Program-made: the position numbers and the translations under genes
Shown here: one piece after another, positions 9,882 to 18,793 of the stretch
How positions within the stretch are numbered: the stretch's first letter is position 1
Layout of the letters: each line of letters opens with the position of its first letter
From: Frigoribacterium sp. MEB024
GTDB lineage: Bacteria > Actinomycetota > Actinomycetes > Actinomycetales > Microbacteriaceae
NCBI RefSeq assembly: GCF_000878135.1
Contig: NZ_JXQZ01000001.1
Coordinates: 124,001 to 188,000 of the forward strand
Length of the DNA stretch: 64,000 nt
Reading direction: 5' to 3'
Notes under the pieces: generated by a model
What the model was told of the DNA's origin: nothing
The model's input: the letters and a program-made list of their open reading frames with translations, nothing else
Databases searched by the model: none

Positions 9882-12005
9882 CTACTCGACGCCGCGGATG
9901 GCCGGCTCGTGGAAGTCGCGATCTCGCACGCGCCGTGAGGCGCCGACGCGATCGAGGTACGGCGTGACCCCGCCCATCTGGAACGGGTACCCGGCTCCGA
10001 GGATCAGGCAGAGATCGATGTCCTCTGCGGCGGCCACCACGTGGTCGTCGAGCATGCGGCCGACCTCGTCGGCGAGGCCGTCCTCGATGCGGATGCGCAG
10101 CTCGTCGTCGGTGAGTGCCGTGCCCGGCCCGGCGGCGAGGGCGACGGCCTTCTTGTCGAACCCCTTGCGACGGCCCTTCGAGTCCCGCTCGAAGATGGTG
10201 CCGTGCTCGGCCAGACGGTGCAGTCCCTCACTGGCGAAGAACCGGTCGGGGAACGCGGCGTGGTGGGTGTCGAGCACGTGCGCCCCGACGGTCAGTCCCA
10301 CCAGTTCGAGCAGCTCGAACGGCGTCATCGGCAGACCGAACGGGGCGGTCGCTCGATCGACCACCTCGAACGGCGTCCCCGTCTCGACGGCGTGCATGGC
10401 CTCGCCCAGCAACTTGGCCAGGATGCGATTGACGACGAAACCAGGGGTGTCCGCCGTGATGACGGCGTTCTTCCGGAGGGCCTTCGCCGTGACCATCGCC
10501 GTGCTGAGCGTCTCGTCGTCCGTCGCCGGGGTCTTGACGACCTCGACGAGGGGCATCACCGCGACCGGATTGAAGAAGTGGAACCCGACGAGGCGCTCGG
10601 GATGCGCGAGGCGCGCCCCGATCTGCTCGACGCTCAGCGACGAGGTGTTGGTCGCCAGCACCGCGGTGTCCGAGACGACGGCTTCGACGTTCGCGAACAC
10701 CTCCTGCTTGACCGACAACTCTTCGAAGACGGCCTCGATGACCCAGTCGGCGTCGGCGAAGTCGCCGAGGTCGGTCGTGCCCGTGATCAGCGCCTTGAGT
10801 CGGTTGGACTCGTCACGCGAGATGCGTCCTTTGCCCTGCAACTCGTCGATCTCGCCCCTGATGCGGACGAGTGCCGTGTCGACGCGGGCCTGGTCGAGGT
10901 CGGTGATGACGACGGGCACGCGCAGGCGACGCACGAACAGCAAGGCGAACTGGCTCGCCATGAGGCCGGCGCCGACGATCCCCACCTTGCCGACTTTCCG
11001 GGCGAGGTCGGGCGAGGGGGCACCGGCGGGCTTCTTGGCACGCTTCTGGACGAGATCGAAGGCGTACATGCTCGCGTGGAACTGGTCTCCCGCCACGAGG
11101 TCGGCCAGTGCTTCGTCCTCCGCCGCGAAGCCGGTCGCCCGGTCGGTGTTCTTCGCGGCCTTGAGCAGGTCGAGCGCGGCGTAGGGCGACTTCGCGACGG
11201 TGCCGATCTTCGACTCGAGCGACTTGCGCGCCACCGAGATCGCGACGTCCCACTTGACCGCACGCTCGAGCTTGCCCGGGACGTTCGGTCGTTTGACGGT
11301 GACGCGGCCGGTCAGCACCCCGTCGGCCCACCGGATGCTGTCCTCGAGGAAGGACGCGGGGCCGAACATGACGTCGACGATGCCGAGTTCGAGCGCCTGG
11401 GCGGGCTTGAGCGTGCGGTTGTTCTTCAGGGGGTTCTCGATGACGACCTTGAGCGCGTTCTCGATGCCGATCAGGTTCGGAAGCAGCCAGGCGCCTCCCC
11501 AGCCGGGGATGATGCCGAGGAAGACCTCGGGCAGGGCGATGGCTGCCGCCGACGAGTCGACCGTCCGGTAGTCGGCGTGCAGACCGATCTCGACGCCGCC
11601 TCCGAGGGCGAGGCCGTTCACGAAGACGAACGTGGGCACCGCGGCGTCGTGCAGCTTGCCGAGGACGGCGTGACCGAGCCGGGCGAGTTCGCGGGCGACG
11701 TCTCGGCTGGGGATGGCGCTGACCTTGCTGAGGTCGGCGCCCGCCGCCAGGAAATACGGCTTGCCGGTGACGGCGATCGCCGCGATCTCACCCGAGGAGG
11801 CGCGGCTGCGGACGGCGTCGAGGGTCGCCCCGAACTCGTGCAGCGTCGCGGGACCCAGCGTGCTCGGCCGCGTGTGGTCGCGACCGTTGTCGAGGGTGAT
11901 GAGGGCGAGCACGCCGCCGGAGGGCAACGGGACGTCGCGGACGTAGGAGTGCGTGACGACCTCGTCGGCCGACAGCTCGGTCAGTTGTTCGGTCGCCGAG
12001 CTCAT
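9882..12005 (-). CDS. fadB: 3-hydroxyacyl-CoA dehydrogenase / enoyl-CoA hydratase (FadB-type)
   Basis: 707 residues; alpha subunit of a fatty acid oxidation complex. Residues 1 to about 200 are an enoyl-CoA hydratase (crotonase) domain with FVNGLALGGGVEIGLHADY and the oxyanion/catalytic segment ALPEVFLGIIPGWGG. From about 335 an NAD-binding domain begins VGIVGAGLMASQFALLF. The 3-hydroxyacyl-CoA dehydrogenase signature follows with HFFNPVAVMPLVEVV and TPGFVVNRIL, then a second helical C-terminal domain. It hydrates enoyl-CoA and oxidises the product. The start ATG at 12005 overlaps the thiolase stop as ATGA, so the two subunits are coupled. An internal Ser replaces Gly in the usual GxGxMG context (GLMASQ). 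Confidence 0.93.
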   Translation of the reverse strand: MSSATEQLTELSADEVVTHSYVRDVPLPSGGVLALITLDNGRDHTRPSTLGPATLHEFGATLDAVRSRASSGEIAAIAVTGKPYFLAAGADLSKVSAIPSRDVARELARLGHAVLGKLHDAAVPTFVFVNGLALGGGVEIGLHADYRTVDSSAAAIALPEVFLGIIPGWGGAWLLPNLIGIENALKVVIENPLKNNRTLKPAQALELGIVDVMFGPASFLEDSIRWADGVLTGRVTVKRPNVPGKLERAVKWDVAISVARKSLESKIGTVAKSPYAALDLLKAAKNTDRATGFAAEDEALADLVAGDQFHASMYAFDLVQKRAKKPAGAPSPDLARKVGKVGIVGAGLMASQFALLFVRRLRVPVVITDLDQARVDTALVRIRGEIDELQGKGRISRDESNRLKALITGTTDLGDFADADWVIEAVFEELSVKQEVFANVEAVVSDTAVLATNTSSLSVEQIGARLAHPERLVGFHFFNPVAVMPLVEVVKTPATDDETLSTAMVTAKALRKNAVITADTPGFVVNRILAKLLGEAMHAVETGTPFEVVDRATAPFGLPMTPFELLELVGLTVGAHVLDTHHAAFPDRFFASEGLHRLAEHGTIFERDSKGRRKGFDKKAVALAAGPGTALTDDELRIRIEDGLADEVGRMLDDHVVAAAEDIDLCLILGAGYPFQMGGVTPYLDRVGASRRVRDRDFHEPAIRGVE

Positions 12006-13207
12006 GCGCGCGCCGCCTTCCGCGAGTAGTGGGGGTTCTCCCAGATGACGCTGCCGCCCTGGCCGAGGCCGATGCACATGGCCGTGAGGCCGTAGCGCAC
12101 CTCGGGGTGCTGCTCGAACTGGCGGGCGAGCTGGATCATGAGCCGCACGCCCGAGGACGCGAGGGGGTGGCCCACGGCGATGGCGCCCCCCCAGGGGTTC
12201 ACGCGCGGGTCGTCGTCGTCGATGCCGAAGTGGTCGAGCAGGGAGAGGACCTGCACCGCGAACGCCTCGTTCAGCTCGAAGAGGCCGATGTCGTCCATCG
12301 AGAGCCCGGCCTTGCGGAGGGCCTTCTCGGTCGACGGAACGGGGCCGATGCCCATGATCTCGGGCTCGACACCGGCGAAGGCGAAGCTGACCAGGCGCAT
12401 CTTGGGGGCGAGCCCCAACTCTTTCGCGGCGGCGCCGGACGCCATCAGGCTGACCGTCGCCCCGTCGTTGAGGCCGGACGAGTTGCCGGCGGTGACGCGG
12501 CCGTGCGGTCGGAAGGGGGTGCGAAGACCGGCCAGCCCCTCCATCGTGGTCTCGGGACGAGGTGCCTCGTCGCGCGTGGCCAAGCCCCAGCCCTGGTCCG
12601 TCTTGATCGCCACCGGGACGAGGTCGGGTTGGATCTGGCCGGCGTCGTAGGCCGCCGCGAGCTTCTGCTGCGATCGCAGGGCGTAGCGATCGGACCGCTC
12701 TTTGGTCAGCTGGGGGAAGCGGTCGTGGATGCGCTCTGCGGTGTTGCCCATGTTCAAGGCCTCGCCGCTGACGAGCTTCTCGGCGACGAACCGGGGGTTC
12801 GGGTCGGCGGCGAACCCCATCGGGTGCCGACCCATGTGCTCGACCCCGCCGGCGAGGGCGACGTCGTACGCGCCGAAGGCGATGCCGCCGGCGACGCTCG
12901 TCACGCTCGTCATGGCGCCGGCGCACATGCGGTCGATGGCGTACCCGGGCACGGACTGGGGGAGCCCGGCGAGCAGCGCCGTCGTGCGCCCCAGGGTGAG
13001 GCCCTGGTCGCCCTGCTGCGTCGTCGCCGCGATCGCGACGTCGTCGATGCGTTCGGGCGGAAGGGACGGATTGCGTTCGAGGAGACCCTTCATCGCCTTG
13101 ACGACCAGGTCGTCGGCTCGGGTCTGCCAGTACATGCCTTTGTCGCCGGCCCGACCGAACGGGGTGCGTACCCCGTCGACGAACACGACATCGTTGCTCT
13201 CGGCCAC
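12002..13207 (-). CDS. fadA: acetyl-CoA C-acyltransferase (thiolase)
   Basis: 401 residues. It cleaves 3-ketoacyl-CoA with CoA, the last step of beta-oxidation, and partners the adjacent FadB-like subunit. Nucleophilic Cys in IDRMCAGAMTS (about residue 98), the catalytic His in GGAIAVGHPLASSG, and the second Cys in MCIGLGQGGS are all present; VFVDGVRTPFGR is the family start. GTG 13207 is chosen because GGAGG lies four bases upstream; the longer frame adds an unrelated Arg-rich leader. A candidate -10 box TAAGAT sits at 13242-13237. It is 73 bases downstream of the RNase D gene on the same strand. Confidence 0.94.
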   Translation of the reverse strand: MAESNDVVFVDGVRTPFGRAGDKGMYWQTRADDLVVKAMKGLLERNPSLPPERIDDVAIAATTQQGDQGLTLGRTTALLAGLPQSVPGYAIDRMCAGAMTSVTSVAGGIAFGAYDVALAGGVEHMGRHPMGFAADPNPRFVAEKLVSGEALNMGNTAERIHDRFPQLTKERSDRYALRSQQKLAAAYDAGQIQPDLVPVAIKTDQGWGLATRDEAPRPETTMEGLAGLRTPFRPHGRVTAGNSSGLNDGATVSLMASGAAAKELGLAPKMRLVSFAFAGVEPEIMGIGPVPSTEKALRKAGLSMDDIGLFELNEAFAVQVLSLLDHFGIDDDDPRVNPWGGAIAVGHPLASSGVRLMIQLARQFEQHPEVRYGLTAMCIGLGQGGSVIWENPHYSRKAARA

Positions 13208-13280
13208 AGTGCCTCCAGTGTCAGGATCTGATGCCGATCTTAGGGACGACGTCTGGGGGCCGAGAATCGTTCGAGCAATC

Positions 13281-14600
13281 CTACGAAGCGCCGTCGCCCG
13301 TCGCCTCGGGCTCTTGGTGGGCGTCGACAAAGGCCTCGGCGACCGCCTCGGCGACGGCCTCGACCTGCCAGGCCCGGGCCCCCAGCTCGACCAGGGCGGT
13401 CGAGATGGTCGGTGCGTCGAAGGGGATGGGCGGATCCCAGGCCAGTCGCCTCAGGGTCTCGGGCGTGAGCAGGTTCTCGACCGGCAGGTCGAGCCCCTCG
13501 GCGATCGCGGTGACCTTGGGACGGACGGCCTTGTAGCGCGCGTCGGCGAGCGGGTTCTTGTCCGCCCAGGACCGAGGCGGGGGGAGGGTGTCGCTCGCCG
13601 GCCCCCGGTGGGAGGGCAGGTCCGTCGTCTCGCGGCCCCGTTCGATCGCCGCGAACCAGCGGTCGAGCTCGCTACGACTGGCGCGGCCGACGAACTCCTT
13701 GATGCCGGCCAGTGACCGTTTGTCGGTGGGCATGGCCTTGGTCGCGGCCACGAGGGAGGAGTCCGGGACGAGACGCCCCGGGGCCGTGTCGATCTCACGG
13801 GCGTAGTCGTCGCGGGCCTGCCAGAGCTCACGGGCCACGGCGAGCGATCGCGATCCGCGCACGCTGTGCAGCCCGGTCAGTCGACGCCACGGGTCGACCT
13901 TCGCCGGCTTGGCCTCGCGGCGCAGGGTCGCCTCGAACTCCTGACGCGCGATGTCGAGCTTGCCCGCGTCCGCGAGCACCGCCTCCATGGCGTCGCGCAG
14001 GTCGACGAGCAGCTCGACGTCGAGCGCGGCGTACACCAGCCAGCTCTGCGGCAACGGTCTCGTGGACCAGTCGGCGGCACTGTGCTCTTTGGCGAGGTGG
14101 ATGCCCAGCAGCTGCTCGACGACGGCACCGAGCCCGACCTTGGGCAGACCGGCGAGGCGTGCGCCCAGTTCGGTGTCGAAGATGCGGCTCGGGTCGAGGC
14201 CTACTTCGCGCAGGCACGCCAGGTCCTGGCTGGCGGCGTGCAGCACCCACTCCTCGTCGCCGATGACGTCCTGCAGTTCGGCGAACGAGCCGATGGCGGG
14301 CGGATCGAGCAAGAACACCCCCGAGCCGCGTCGGAACACCTGGATGAGGTAGGCCCGCTGCGAGTAGCGATAACCGGAGGCGCGTTCGGCATCGATCGAG
14401 ACCGGCCCGGTCCCGGCGCGGATCGCCTCGACGGCGGCCAGGTAGCCCTGCCGGTCGTCGATGACCGTGACCTCGCCGTGCAGCGAGTCGGCGGTCTCGA
14501 CGACGGGTCGGACGGTGACCCGGGGTCGCGAGCCGCGCAGCGCGGAGCCGTCGGGTGCCGACTCGTCGGGTGCTGACTCGTCTGGTGTCGCTGTGGTCAT
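13281..14600 (-). CDS. rnd: ribonuclease D-like 3'-5' exonuclease with HRDC domain
   Basis: 439 residues. A disordered N-terminus with a repeated PDESA unit is followed by a DEDD-family exonuclease domain at about 45-215. Acidic metal ligands are visible in VSIDAERA, HAASQDLACL and VYAALDVELL. An HRDC nucleic-acid-binding domain follows around residues 225-310 (WRRLTGLHSVRG...LARELWQARDDYAREID). Acts on structured RNA 3' ends, for example in tRNA processing, by family knowledge. It follows DUF3000 by 43 bases on the same strand; the same pair lies near dxs in mycobacteria (Rv2680-Rv2681), which supports the assignment. Confidence 0.9.
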   Translation of the reverse strand: MTTATPDESAPDESAPDGSALRGSRPRVTVRPVVETADSLHGEVTVIDDRQGYLAAVEAIRAGTGPVSIDAERASGYRYSQRAYLIQVFRRGSGVFLLDPPAIGSFAELQDVIGDEEWVLHAASQDLACLREVGLDPSRIFDTELGARLAGLPKVGLGAVVEQLLGIHLAKEHSAADWSTRPLPQSWLVYAALDVELLVDLRDAMEAVLADAGKLDIARQEFEATLRREAKPAKVDPWRRLTGLHSVRGSRSLAVARELWQARDDYAREIDTAPGRLVPDSSLVAATKAMPTDKRSLAGIKEFVGRASRSELDRWFAAIERGRETTDLPSHRGPASDTLPPPRSWADKNPLADARYKAVRPKVTAIAEGLDLPVENLLTPETLRRLAWDPPIPFDAPTISTALVELGARAWQVEAVAEAVAEAFVDAHQEPEATGDGAS

Positions 14601-14643
14601 GTCTCCGCTGTTCTCTCCGGGGGCGCTGTTCTGTTCCGGTGGT

Positions 14644-15240
14644 TCAGTCTCGTCCGACCCGCCGCGAGGCGAGGAGCGTGACGCCCTCGACCGTCGGGGG
14701 CAGACCTGCGAGCGTGCAGATCAACTCGCTCCAGGCCTCGATGTGGGGGGCCAGGTCGGTGGTGGTGGGGCTCCAGGACGCCCGGAGTTCGAGCTGGGCC
14801 CCGTCGCCGTGGCTGGCCAGCTCACCGTAGCCGGTCGAGAGGATCTTGGTCGCGGTGCCGGATGCCCGGTCGTACGAGGCCCCGCGGGCGTCGAGGCTGT
14901 CGACGAGCCAGGACCACGCGACGTCGGCCACGAACGGGTCGAGCGCGATCTCGGTCTCGAGGGGCGCCTGCGCGAAACCCACGACCCGGAACGGCCCGCC
15001 CCAGGCCTCGGGTTCGTCGTCGTCGTAGAGCAGCACGAAGCGGCCCGTGCCGAGATCGGGGTCGGGGCGGCCGGACGCACCGATGACGTCCCCGGCGAGG
15101 GCCAGCGCATGGGGGGCGAGGCCGTTCGGGGCGGGGATCTGGGTCACGGCGAGGGCATCCCGCGCGGCGGCACGGTGGACGGACTCGACGGCCGCGGCGA
15201 ACGCGGGCGGCCGGGTCGGCGTCGGGGGGGTCTCGGACAC
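14644..15240 (-). CDS. DUF3000 family protein
   Basis: 198 residues, GTG start. DUF3000 is an actinobacterial family of unknown function, found next to RNase D. Conserved stretches: IPAPNGLAPHALALAGDV, GRFVLLYDDDEPEAWGGPFRVVGFAQAPLE, and DVAWSWLVDSLDARGASY. No transmembrane segment or signal peptide is visible. The mRNA is probably leaderless: TAGTCT lies exactly six bases before the start codon and there is no ribosome site. First gene of a DUF3000-rnd unit; possibly an RNA-metabolism partner, but only by neighbourhood. Confidence 0.88.
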   Translation of the reverse strand: MSETPPTPTRPPAFAAAVESVHRAAARDALAVTQIPAPNGLAPHALALAGDVIGASGRPDPDLGTGRFVLLYDDDEPEAWGGPFRVVGFAQAPLETEIALDPFVADVAWSWLVDSLDARGASYDRASGTATKILSTGYGELASHGDGAQLELRASWSPTTTDLAPHIEAWSELICTLAGLPPTVEGVTLLASRRVGRD

Positions 15241-15246
15241 CCTGGA

Positions 15247-15252
15247 AGACTA
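15247..15252 (-). promoter_or_regulatory. -10 box of a leaderless DUF3000-rnd transcript
   Basis: On the minus strand TAGTCT (15252-15247) precedes the GTG start by six bases, placing the expected transcript start on or next to the start codon. Confidence 0.5.
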
Positions 15253-15351
15253 GGGTCGATCCCGAGGGCGACCCCCGCGGCACGCCGCGCCCGGCTCAGC
15301 AGATCCACAGGTCACCCTCGCCCCCACCTCACGCCGCACGAGGAGTCGCCC

Positions 15352-16569
15352 GTGAACCGCCCCGCACATGCCGAGCGACGGGGCGTCGGCCCGGTCGCCG
15401 TCGTCTCGATCGTCGTCGGGGGCACCGTGGTGGTGTCGTCCGCCGCCCTCGCCTCGGGGATCGTCGCCATCGCCCGCAAGATCGTCACGCCCGCCCGCCG
15501 CCGACGTGACGACGTGCGGGTCGAGGCCCATGACGCCGTCACCGGGACGATCACCCTCCGTTCGACGCCCGACACGCGCCTCCCCGGTCGCTACAGCTTC
15601 TGGTACGCCCGGGGCCGAGGCCACGCCCGGGTCGGCGACGTCGTCCGTGACGACGGCCGGTCCGTCGAGCGTCGCGTCGAGGGTGTCGACGGGCCCGGCC
15701 TCGAGCATGCCCACCGGGGTCGCATCGGCGGCTGGCTGTTCCCGACGCCGCGTGACGCGGGGCTCACGGGCGACGAGGTCGAGATCGACACCGAGGTCGG
15801 TCCGGCCCCCGCCTGGCTCGTCCCCGCCACGACCGGCCTCGCGGGCCCGTGGATGATCGGGGTGCACGGTCGCGGGGTCACCCGCGCCGAGACCATCCGG
15901 GCTGCTCCGGTCTTCCACCGGGAGGGCCTGACCTCGCTCCTCGTCTCGTACCGCAACGACGGAGAGGCGCCTCGATCGCCGGACGGCCGCTACGCCCTGG
16001 GCGATTCCGAGTGGCGCGACGTGGAGGCGGCGATCCGGTTCGCCCTCGACAGCGGGGCGACGTCCGTCGTGTTGATGGGATGGTCCATGGGTGGGGCGCT
16101 CGTGCTGCAGGCCGCGACTCGCTCCTCCCTGCGCGGCGTCGTCTCGGGCCTCGTGCTCGAGTCGCCCGTCGTCGACTGGAGGACGACCCTCGCCTACCAG
16201 GGGGCGGCCATGCGGGTGCCGCGGACCGTCCAGGGTCTGGTGCTGCGCCTCCTGGGTTCGCCCCTGCTCTGTCGGTTGGCCGGCAGCGCCGAGCCGATCG
16301 ACTTCGACCGGCTCGACCTCGTCGCGCGGGCCGACGAGCTCGACCTGCCCGTACTGCTGCTGCACAGCGACGACGACGGTTTCGTCCCGTCCACCGCGTC
16401 ACACGCGTTGGCCGAGGCGCGGCCCGATCTCGTCACCTTCGAGGTGTTCCAGGTCGCCCGGCACACCAAGCTCTGGAACCTCGACCCCGAGCGGTTCGAG
16501 CGGGCGATCGGTGAGTGGCTCGGTCGTCACCGACTCGCGGGGCCGCCGTCGACGGACCACCGCGCGTAG
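15352..16569 (+). CDS. membrane-anchored alpha/beta hydrolase
   Basis: 405 residues. A single hydrophobic segment (about residues 11-40) near the N-terminus should anchor the protein in the membrane, with the rest probably outside. The C-terminal half is an alpha/beta hydrolase: a GVHGRGV oxyanion loop, the nucleophile elbow GWSMGG, an Asp in LLHSDDDGFVP, and a late His in VARHTKLWN. Substrate unknown; peptidase- or esterase-like members look similar. GTG 15352 is chosen because GAGGAG lies six bases upstream; a longer open frame upstream is antisense to DUF3000. Its last 43 bases overlap the end of the opposing reductase gene. Confidence 0.82.
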   Translation: MNRPAHAERRGVGPVAVVSIVVGGTVVVSSAALASGIVAIARKIVTPARRRRDDVRVEAHDAVTGTITLRSTPDTRLPGRYSFWYARGRGHARVGDVVRDDGRSVERRVEGVDGPGLEHAHRGRIGGWLFPTPRDAGLTGDEVEIDTEVGPAPAWLVPATTGLAGPWMIGVHGRGVTRAETIRAAPVFHREGLTSLLVSYRNDGEAPRSPDGRYALGDSEWRDVEAAIRFALDSGATSVVLMGWSMGGALVLQAATRSSLRGVVSGLVLESPVVDWRTTLAYQGAAMRVPRTVQGLVLRLLGSPLLCRLAGSAEPIDFDRLDLVARADELDLPVLLLHSDDDGFVPSTASHALAEARPDLVTFEVFQVARHTKLWNLDPERFERAIGEWLGRHRLAGPPSTDHRA

Positions 16570-17282
16570 AGCGTGCTCTGCTCGTCGACCAGCAACTGGC
16601 CGAGCACGAGCGACGCGGGGTCGAAGCGTTCGCGACCGAAGACGGGCAGGCCGCTGCCGATCACGACGGGAGAGGTCGAGAGGCACAACTCGTCGACGAG
16701 GCCGTCGCGCAGGAACTGTCCGGCGAGCGAGGGGCCACCCTCGCAGACGAGCGAACGGAGGCGCTGGTCGCGCAGGCAACGCAGGATCGCGGCGGGCTCC
16801 AACCGTCCGTCGTCGTCCGGTGCCGTCAGCACGGTGGCGACCGCCCAGATCTCCTCGCCGAGGGTCGCACGGACCCGGTCGCGGGCGGATGCGGGGCACA
16901 CGACGACGACCCGGCCGGCCTCCGACGGGTCCATGCGATGGCCCGAGAGGTCGCCCGACGACGTGACGACGACGAGTCGTGAGGACTTCGGCACCCGGTA
17001 GCCCTCGGCCCGCACGCTGGCCGCGCCGACGAGGACGCCGTCGGCGAGCGAGCGGATGGCCGCGAGGATCGTGCGGTCGGTGGCGTTGCTCAGGGTCTCC
17101 GAGGTGCCGTCGGAACCCGCGGCGTCACCGCTGACCGCGGCGATCAGGTTGAGTCGCAGCCAGGTCTCGCGGGGTGGGGCGTACAGCTCGCGGATCCGGG
17201 CGGGTGTCGAGTCCTCGTCGATGTCGAGCTCCAGCCCGACGTCGCCCGTCCGTTCGAGGGCGTGCAGCACCCGGAGCGTCAC
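16527..17282 (-). CDS. RibD C-terminal-type pyrimidine reductase (dihydrofolate reductase fold)
   Basis: 251 residues. The RibD_C/dihydrofolate reductase-like fold is shown by LRLNLIAAVSGD, SNATDRTILAAIRSLADGVLVGAASVRAEGY, VCEGGPSLAGQFLRDGLVDELCLSTSPVVIG and a C-terminal LYARW strand. In full RibD this domain reduces the ribosyl side chain of the riboflavin intermediate with NADPH. Here it stands alone and lacks the deaminase domain, so its substrate is uncertain; stand-alone homologues are common in actinobacteria. The GTG start overlaps the sufE stop (GTGA), making it the third gene of a sulfurtransferase-SufE operon. Its 3' end overlaps the alpha/beta hydrolase gene tail to tail. Confidence 0.82.
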   Translation of the reverse strand: MTLRVLHALERTGDVGLELDIDEDSTPARIRELYAPPRETWLRLNLIAAVSGDAAGSDGTSETLSNATDRTILAAIRSLADGVLVGAASVRAEGYRVPKSSRLVVVTSSGDLSGHRMDPSEAGRVVVVCPASARDRVRATLGEEIWAVATVLTAPDDDGRLEPAAILRCLRDQRLRSLVCEGGPSLAGQFLRDGLVDELCLSTSPVVIGSGLPVFGRERFDPASLVLGQLLVDEQSTLYARWSVDGGPASR

Positions 17283-17722
17283 GCGCCGGCGGTCCGTTCG
17301 CGGATCTGGCGCTTGGCGCGACCGAGCAGGGCGGTCATGCCGCGGATCCGCAACGGGCTCACCGCCTCGGACAGACCGATGGTCTGCGGGTAGTCGTCGG
17401 GGACGTCGTCGAGCACCTGGGCGACGGTGAGCCCGTCGAGCCCCTGCGCGAGGATCGAGGCGAAGCCGCGCGTCGTCGGAGCCTCGCGCGGTGCGGTCGC
17501 GTGCAGGTGCACCCGGTCGTCGGTGACCTCGACGAACAGGAACACGGGGGACTGACACTCGACCACCCGTTCGAGCAGGTCGGGGTGGTCCGCGTAGCGG
17601 GCCGGCAGCTCGGGCAGCTCGTTCGAGAACTCGAGCAGCAGCTGCAGACGGTTCCGCACGTCGAGGGCGAGGAACTCCTCGCGGATGTCGACGAGCGCTT
17701 CGGGCAGGGCGGAGTCGGTCAC
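17279..17722 (-). CDS. sufE: SufE-type sulfur acceptor protein
   Basis: 147 residues. SufE accepts persulfide sulfur from a cysteine desulfurase for Fe-S cluster assembly. The acceptor Cys56 lies in [13 protein letters not shown], the usual context. Other family features: [15 protein letters not shown], and the C-terminal helices [13 protein letters not shown] and [11 protein letters not shown]. The GTG start is inside a GTGA overlap with the upstream rhodanese gene and its own stop overlaps the reductase start, so all three are translationally coupled. The window also encodes SufU (33084), a different acceptor type, far from here. Confidence 0.9.
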   Translation of the reverse strand: MTDSALPEALVDIREEFLALDVRNRLQLLLEFSNELPELPARYADHPDLLERVVECQSPVFLFVEVTDDRVHLHATAPREAPTTRGFASILAQGLDGLTVAQVLDDVPDDYPQTIGLSEAVSPLRIRGMTALLGRAKRQIRERTAGA

Positions 17723-18618
17723 CGGGCCGGCACCTCGCCCGGTTCGGTGCCCTGCACGATCGGCACGCGAACGGCGCTGCCCCACTCGGTCCAGGAACCG
17801 TCGTAGTTGCGCACGTCCTCGAAGCCCATCAGGTGCGTCAGGACGAACCACGTGTGGCTCGATCGCTCGCCGATGCGGCAGTAGGCGACGACCTGGTCGC
17901 CGTCCGAGAGTCCCGCGCCGTCGCGGTAGATGGCGTCGAGCTCGGCGAGCGGCCGGAAGGTGCCGTCGTCGGCCGCGGCCTTGCCCCACGGTACGTTCTG
18001 CGCGCTCGGGATGTGGCCGGCGCGAAGGGCTCCCTCGTCGGGGTAGGCCGGAGCCGTGGTGCGCTGGCCCGAGAACTCCTCGGGCGAACGAACGTCGATC
18101 AACGGCTTGCCGAGGTGCGCCAGCACGTCGTCCTTGTAGGCCCGGATCACGCTGTCGTCCCGCTCGACGACGGGGTAGTCGGTGGTCTCGACCGCGGGCG
18201 CCTCGGTCGTGTAGTCGCGACCTTCGGCCTCCCATGTGGCGCGGCCCCCGTCGAGCAGGCGGACGTCCTCGTGCCCGAAGAGCGAGAAGACCCAGAGGGC
18301 GTACGCGGCCCACCAGTTGTTCTTGTCGCCGTAGATGACGACCGTGCTGTCGCGCGAGATGCCGCTGCGGCTCATCAGCGCGGCGAAACCCTCGCCGTCG
18401 ACGTAGTCGCGCTGCACCGGGTCGTTGAGGTCGAGGTGCCAGTCGATCTTGACGGCGCCGGCGATGTGACCGGTCTCGTACAGCAGGACGTCCTCGTCGG
18501 ACTCGACGACGACGAGCCCGGGGGTGCCGAGGTGCTGCTGCAACCACTCGGTGCTGACGAGACGCTCGGGGTGGGCGTACTCGCCGAAACGGGCGGACGT
18601 GTCGTGCTCGACGGCCAT
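17719..18618 (-). CDS. sseA: two-domain thiosulfate/3-mercaptopyruvate sulfurtransferase
   Basis: 299 residues with two rhodanese domains. The N-terminal one is inactive ([12 protein letters not shown]...[16 protein letters not shown]). The C-terminal one carries the active-site Cys in [15 protein letters not shown], with the loop CRIGER. It transfers sulfane sulfur from thiosulfate or mercaptopyruvate to a thiol acceptor. ATG 18618 has AAGGAGAC at good spacing. It heads the operon with sufE, which suggests it passes sulfur to or alongside SufE; that link is inference. The same pairing of rhodanese and SufE is common in actinobacteria. Confidence 0.93.
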   Translation of the reverse strand: MAVEHDTSARFGEYAHPERLVSTEWLQQHLGTPGLVVVESDEDVLLYETGHIAGAVKIDWHLDLNDPVQRDYVDGEGFAALMSRSGISRDSTVVIYGDKNNWWAAYALWVFSLFGHEDVRLLDGGRATWEAEGRDYTTEAPAVETTDYPVVERDDSVIRAYKDDVLAHLGKPLIDVRSPEEFSGQRTTAPAYPDEGALRAGHIPSAQNVPWGKAAADDGTFRPLAELDAIYRDGAGLSDGDQVVAYCRIGERSSHTWFVLTHLMGFEDVRNYDGSWTEWGSAVRVPIVQGTEPGEVPAR

Positions 18619-18793
18619 GGTGTCTCCTTGTGCGGGTGTCGGGTGGAGCCGACGTCGGGCGACGGGTGGCGCCCGGCGGCGTAGGATCGCCTCTGGTCGG
18701 CCCCGTCGAGGTTACGCATGCCGCGTGACCGTCGCCCGGGAACCGTACGACTCTGACACAGATCCCCGCCCACACCGTTGCGAGGCCGCGCCC

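Noticed and set aside
14461-15351. Extension of the alpha/beta hydrolase upstream to 14461
   Set aside because: The added 297 residues are antisense to DUF3000 and the RNase D start; GTG 15352 has a proper ribosome site and begins a sensible membrane anchor.
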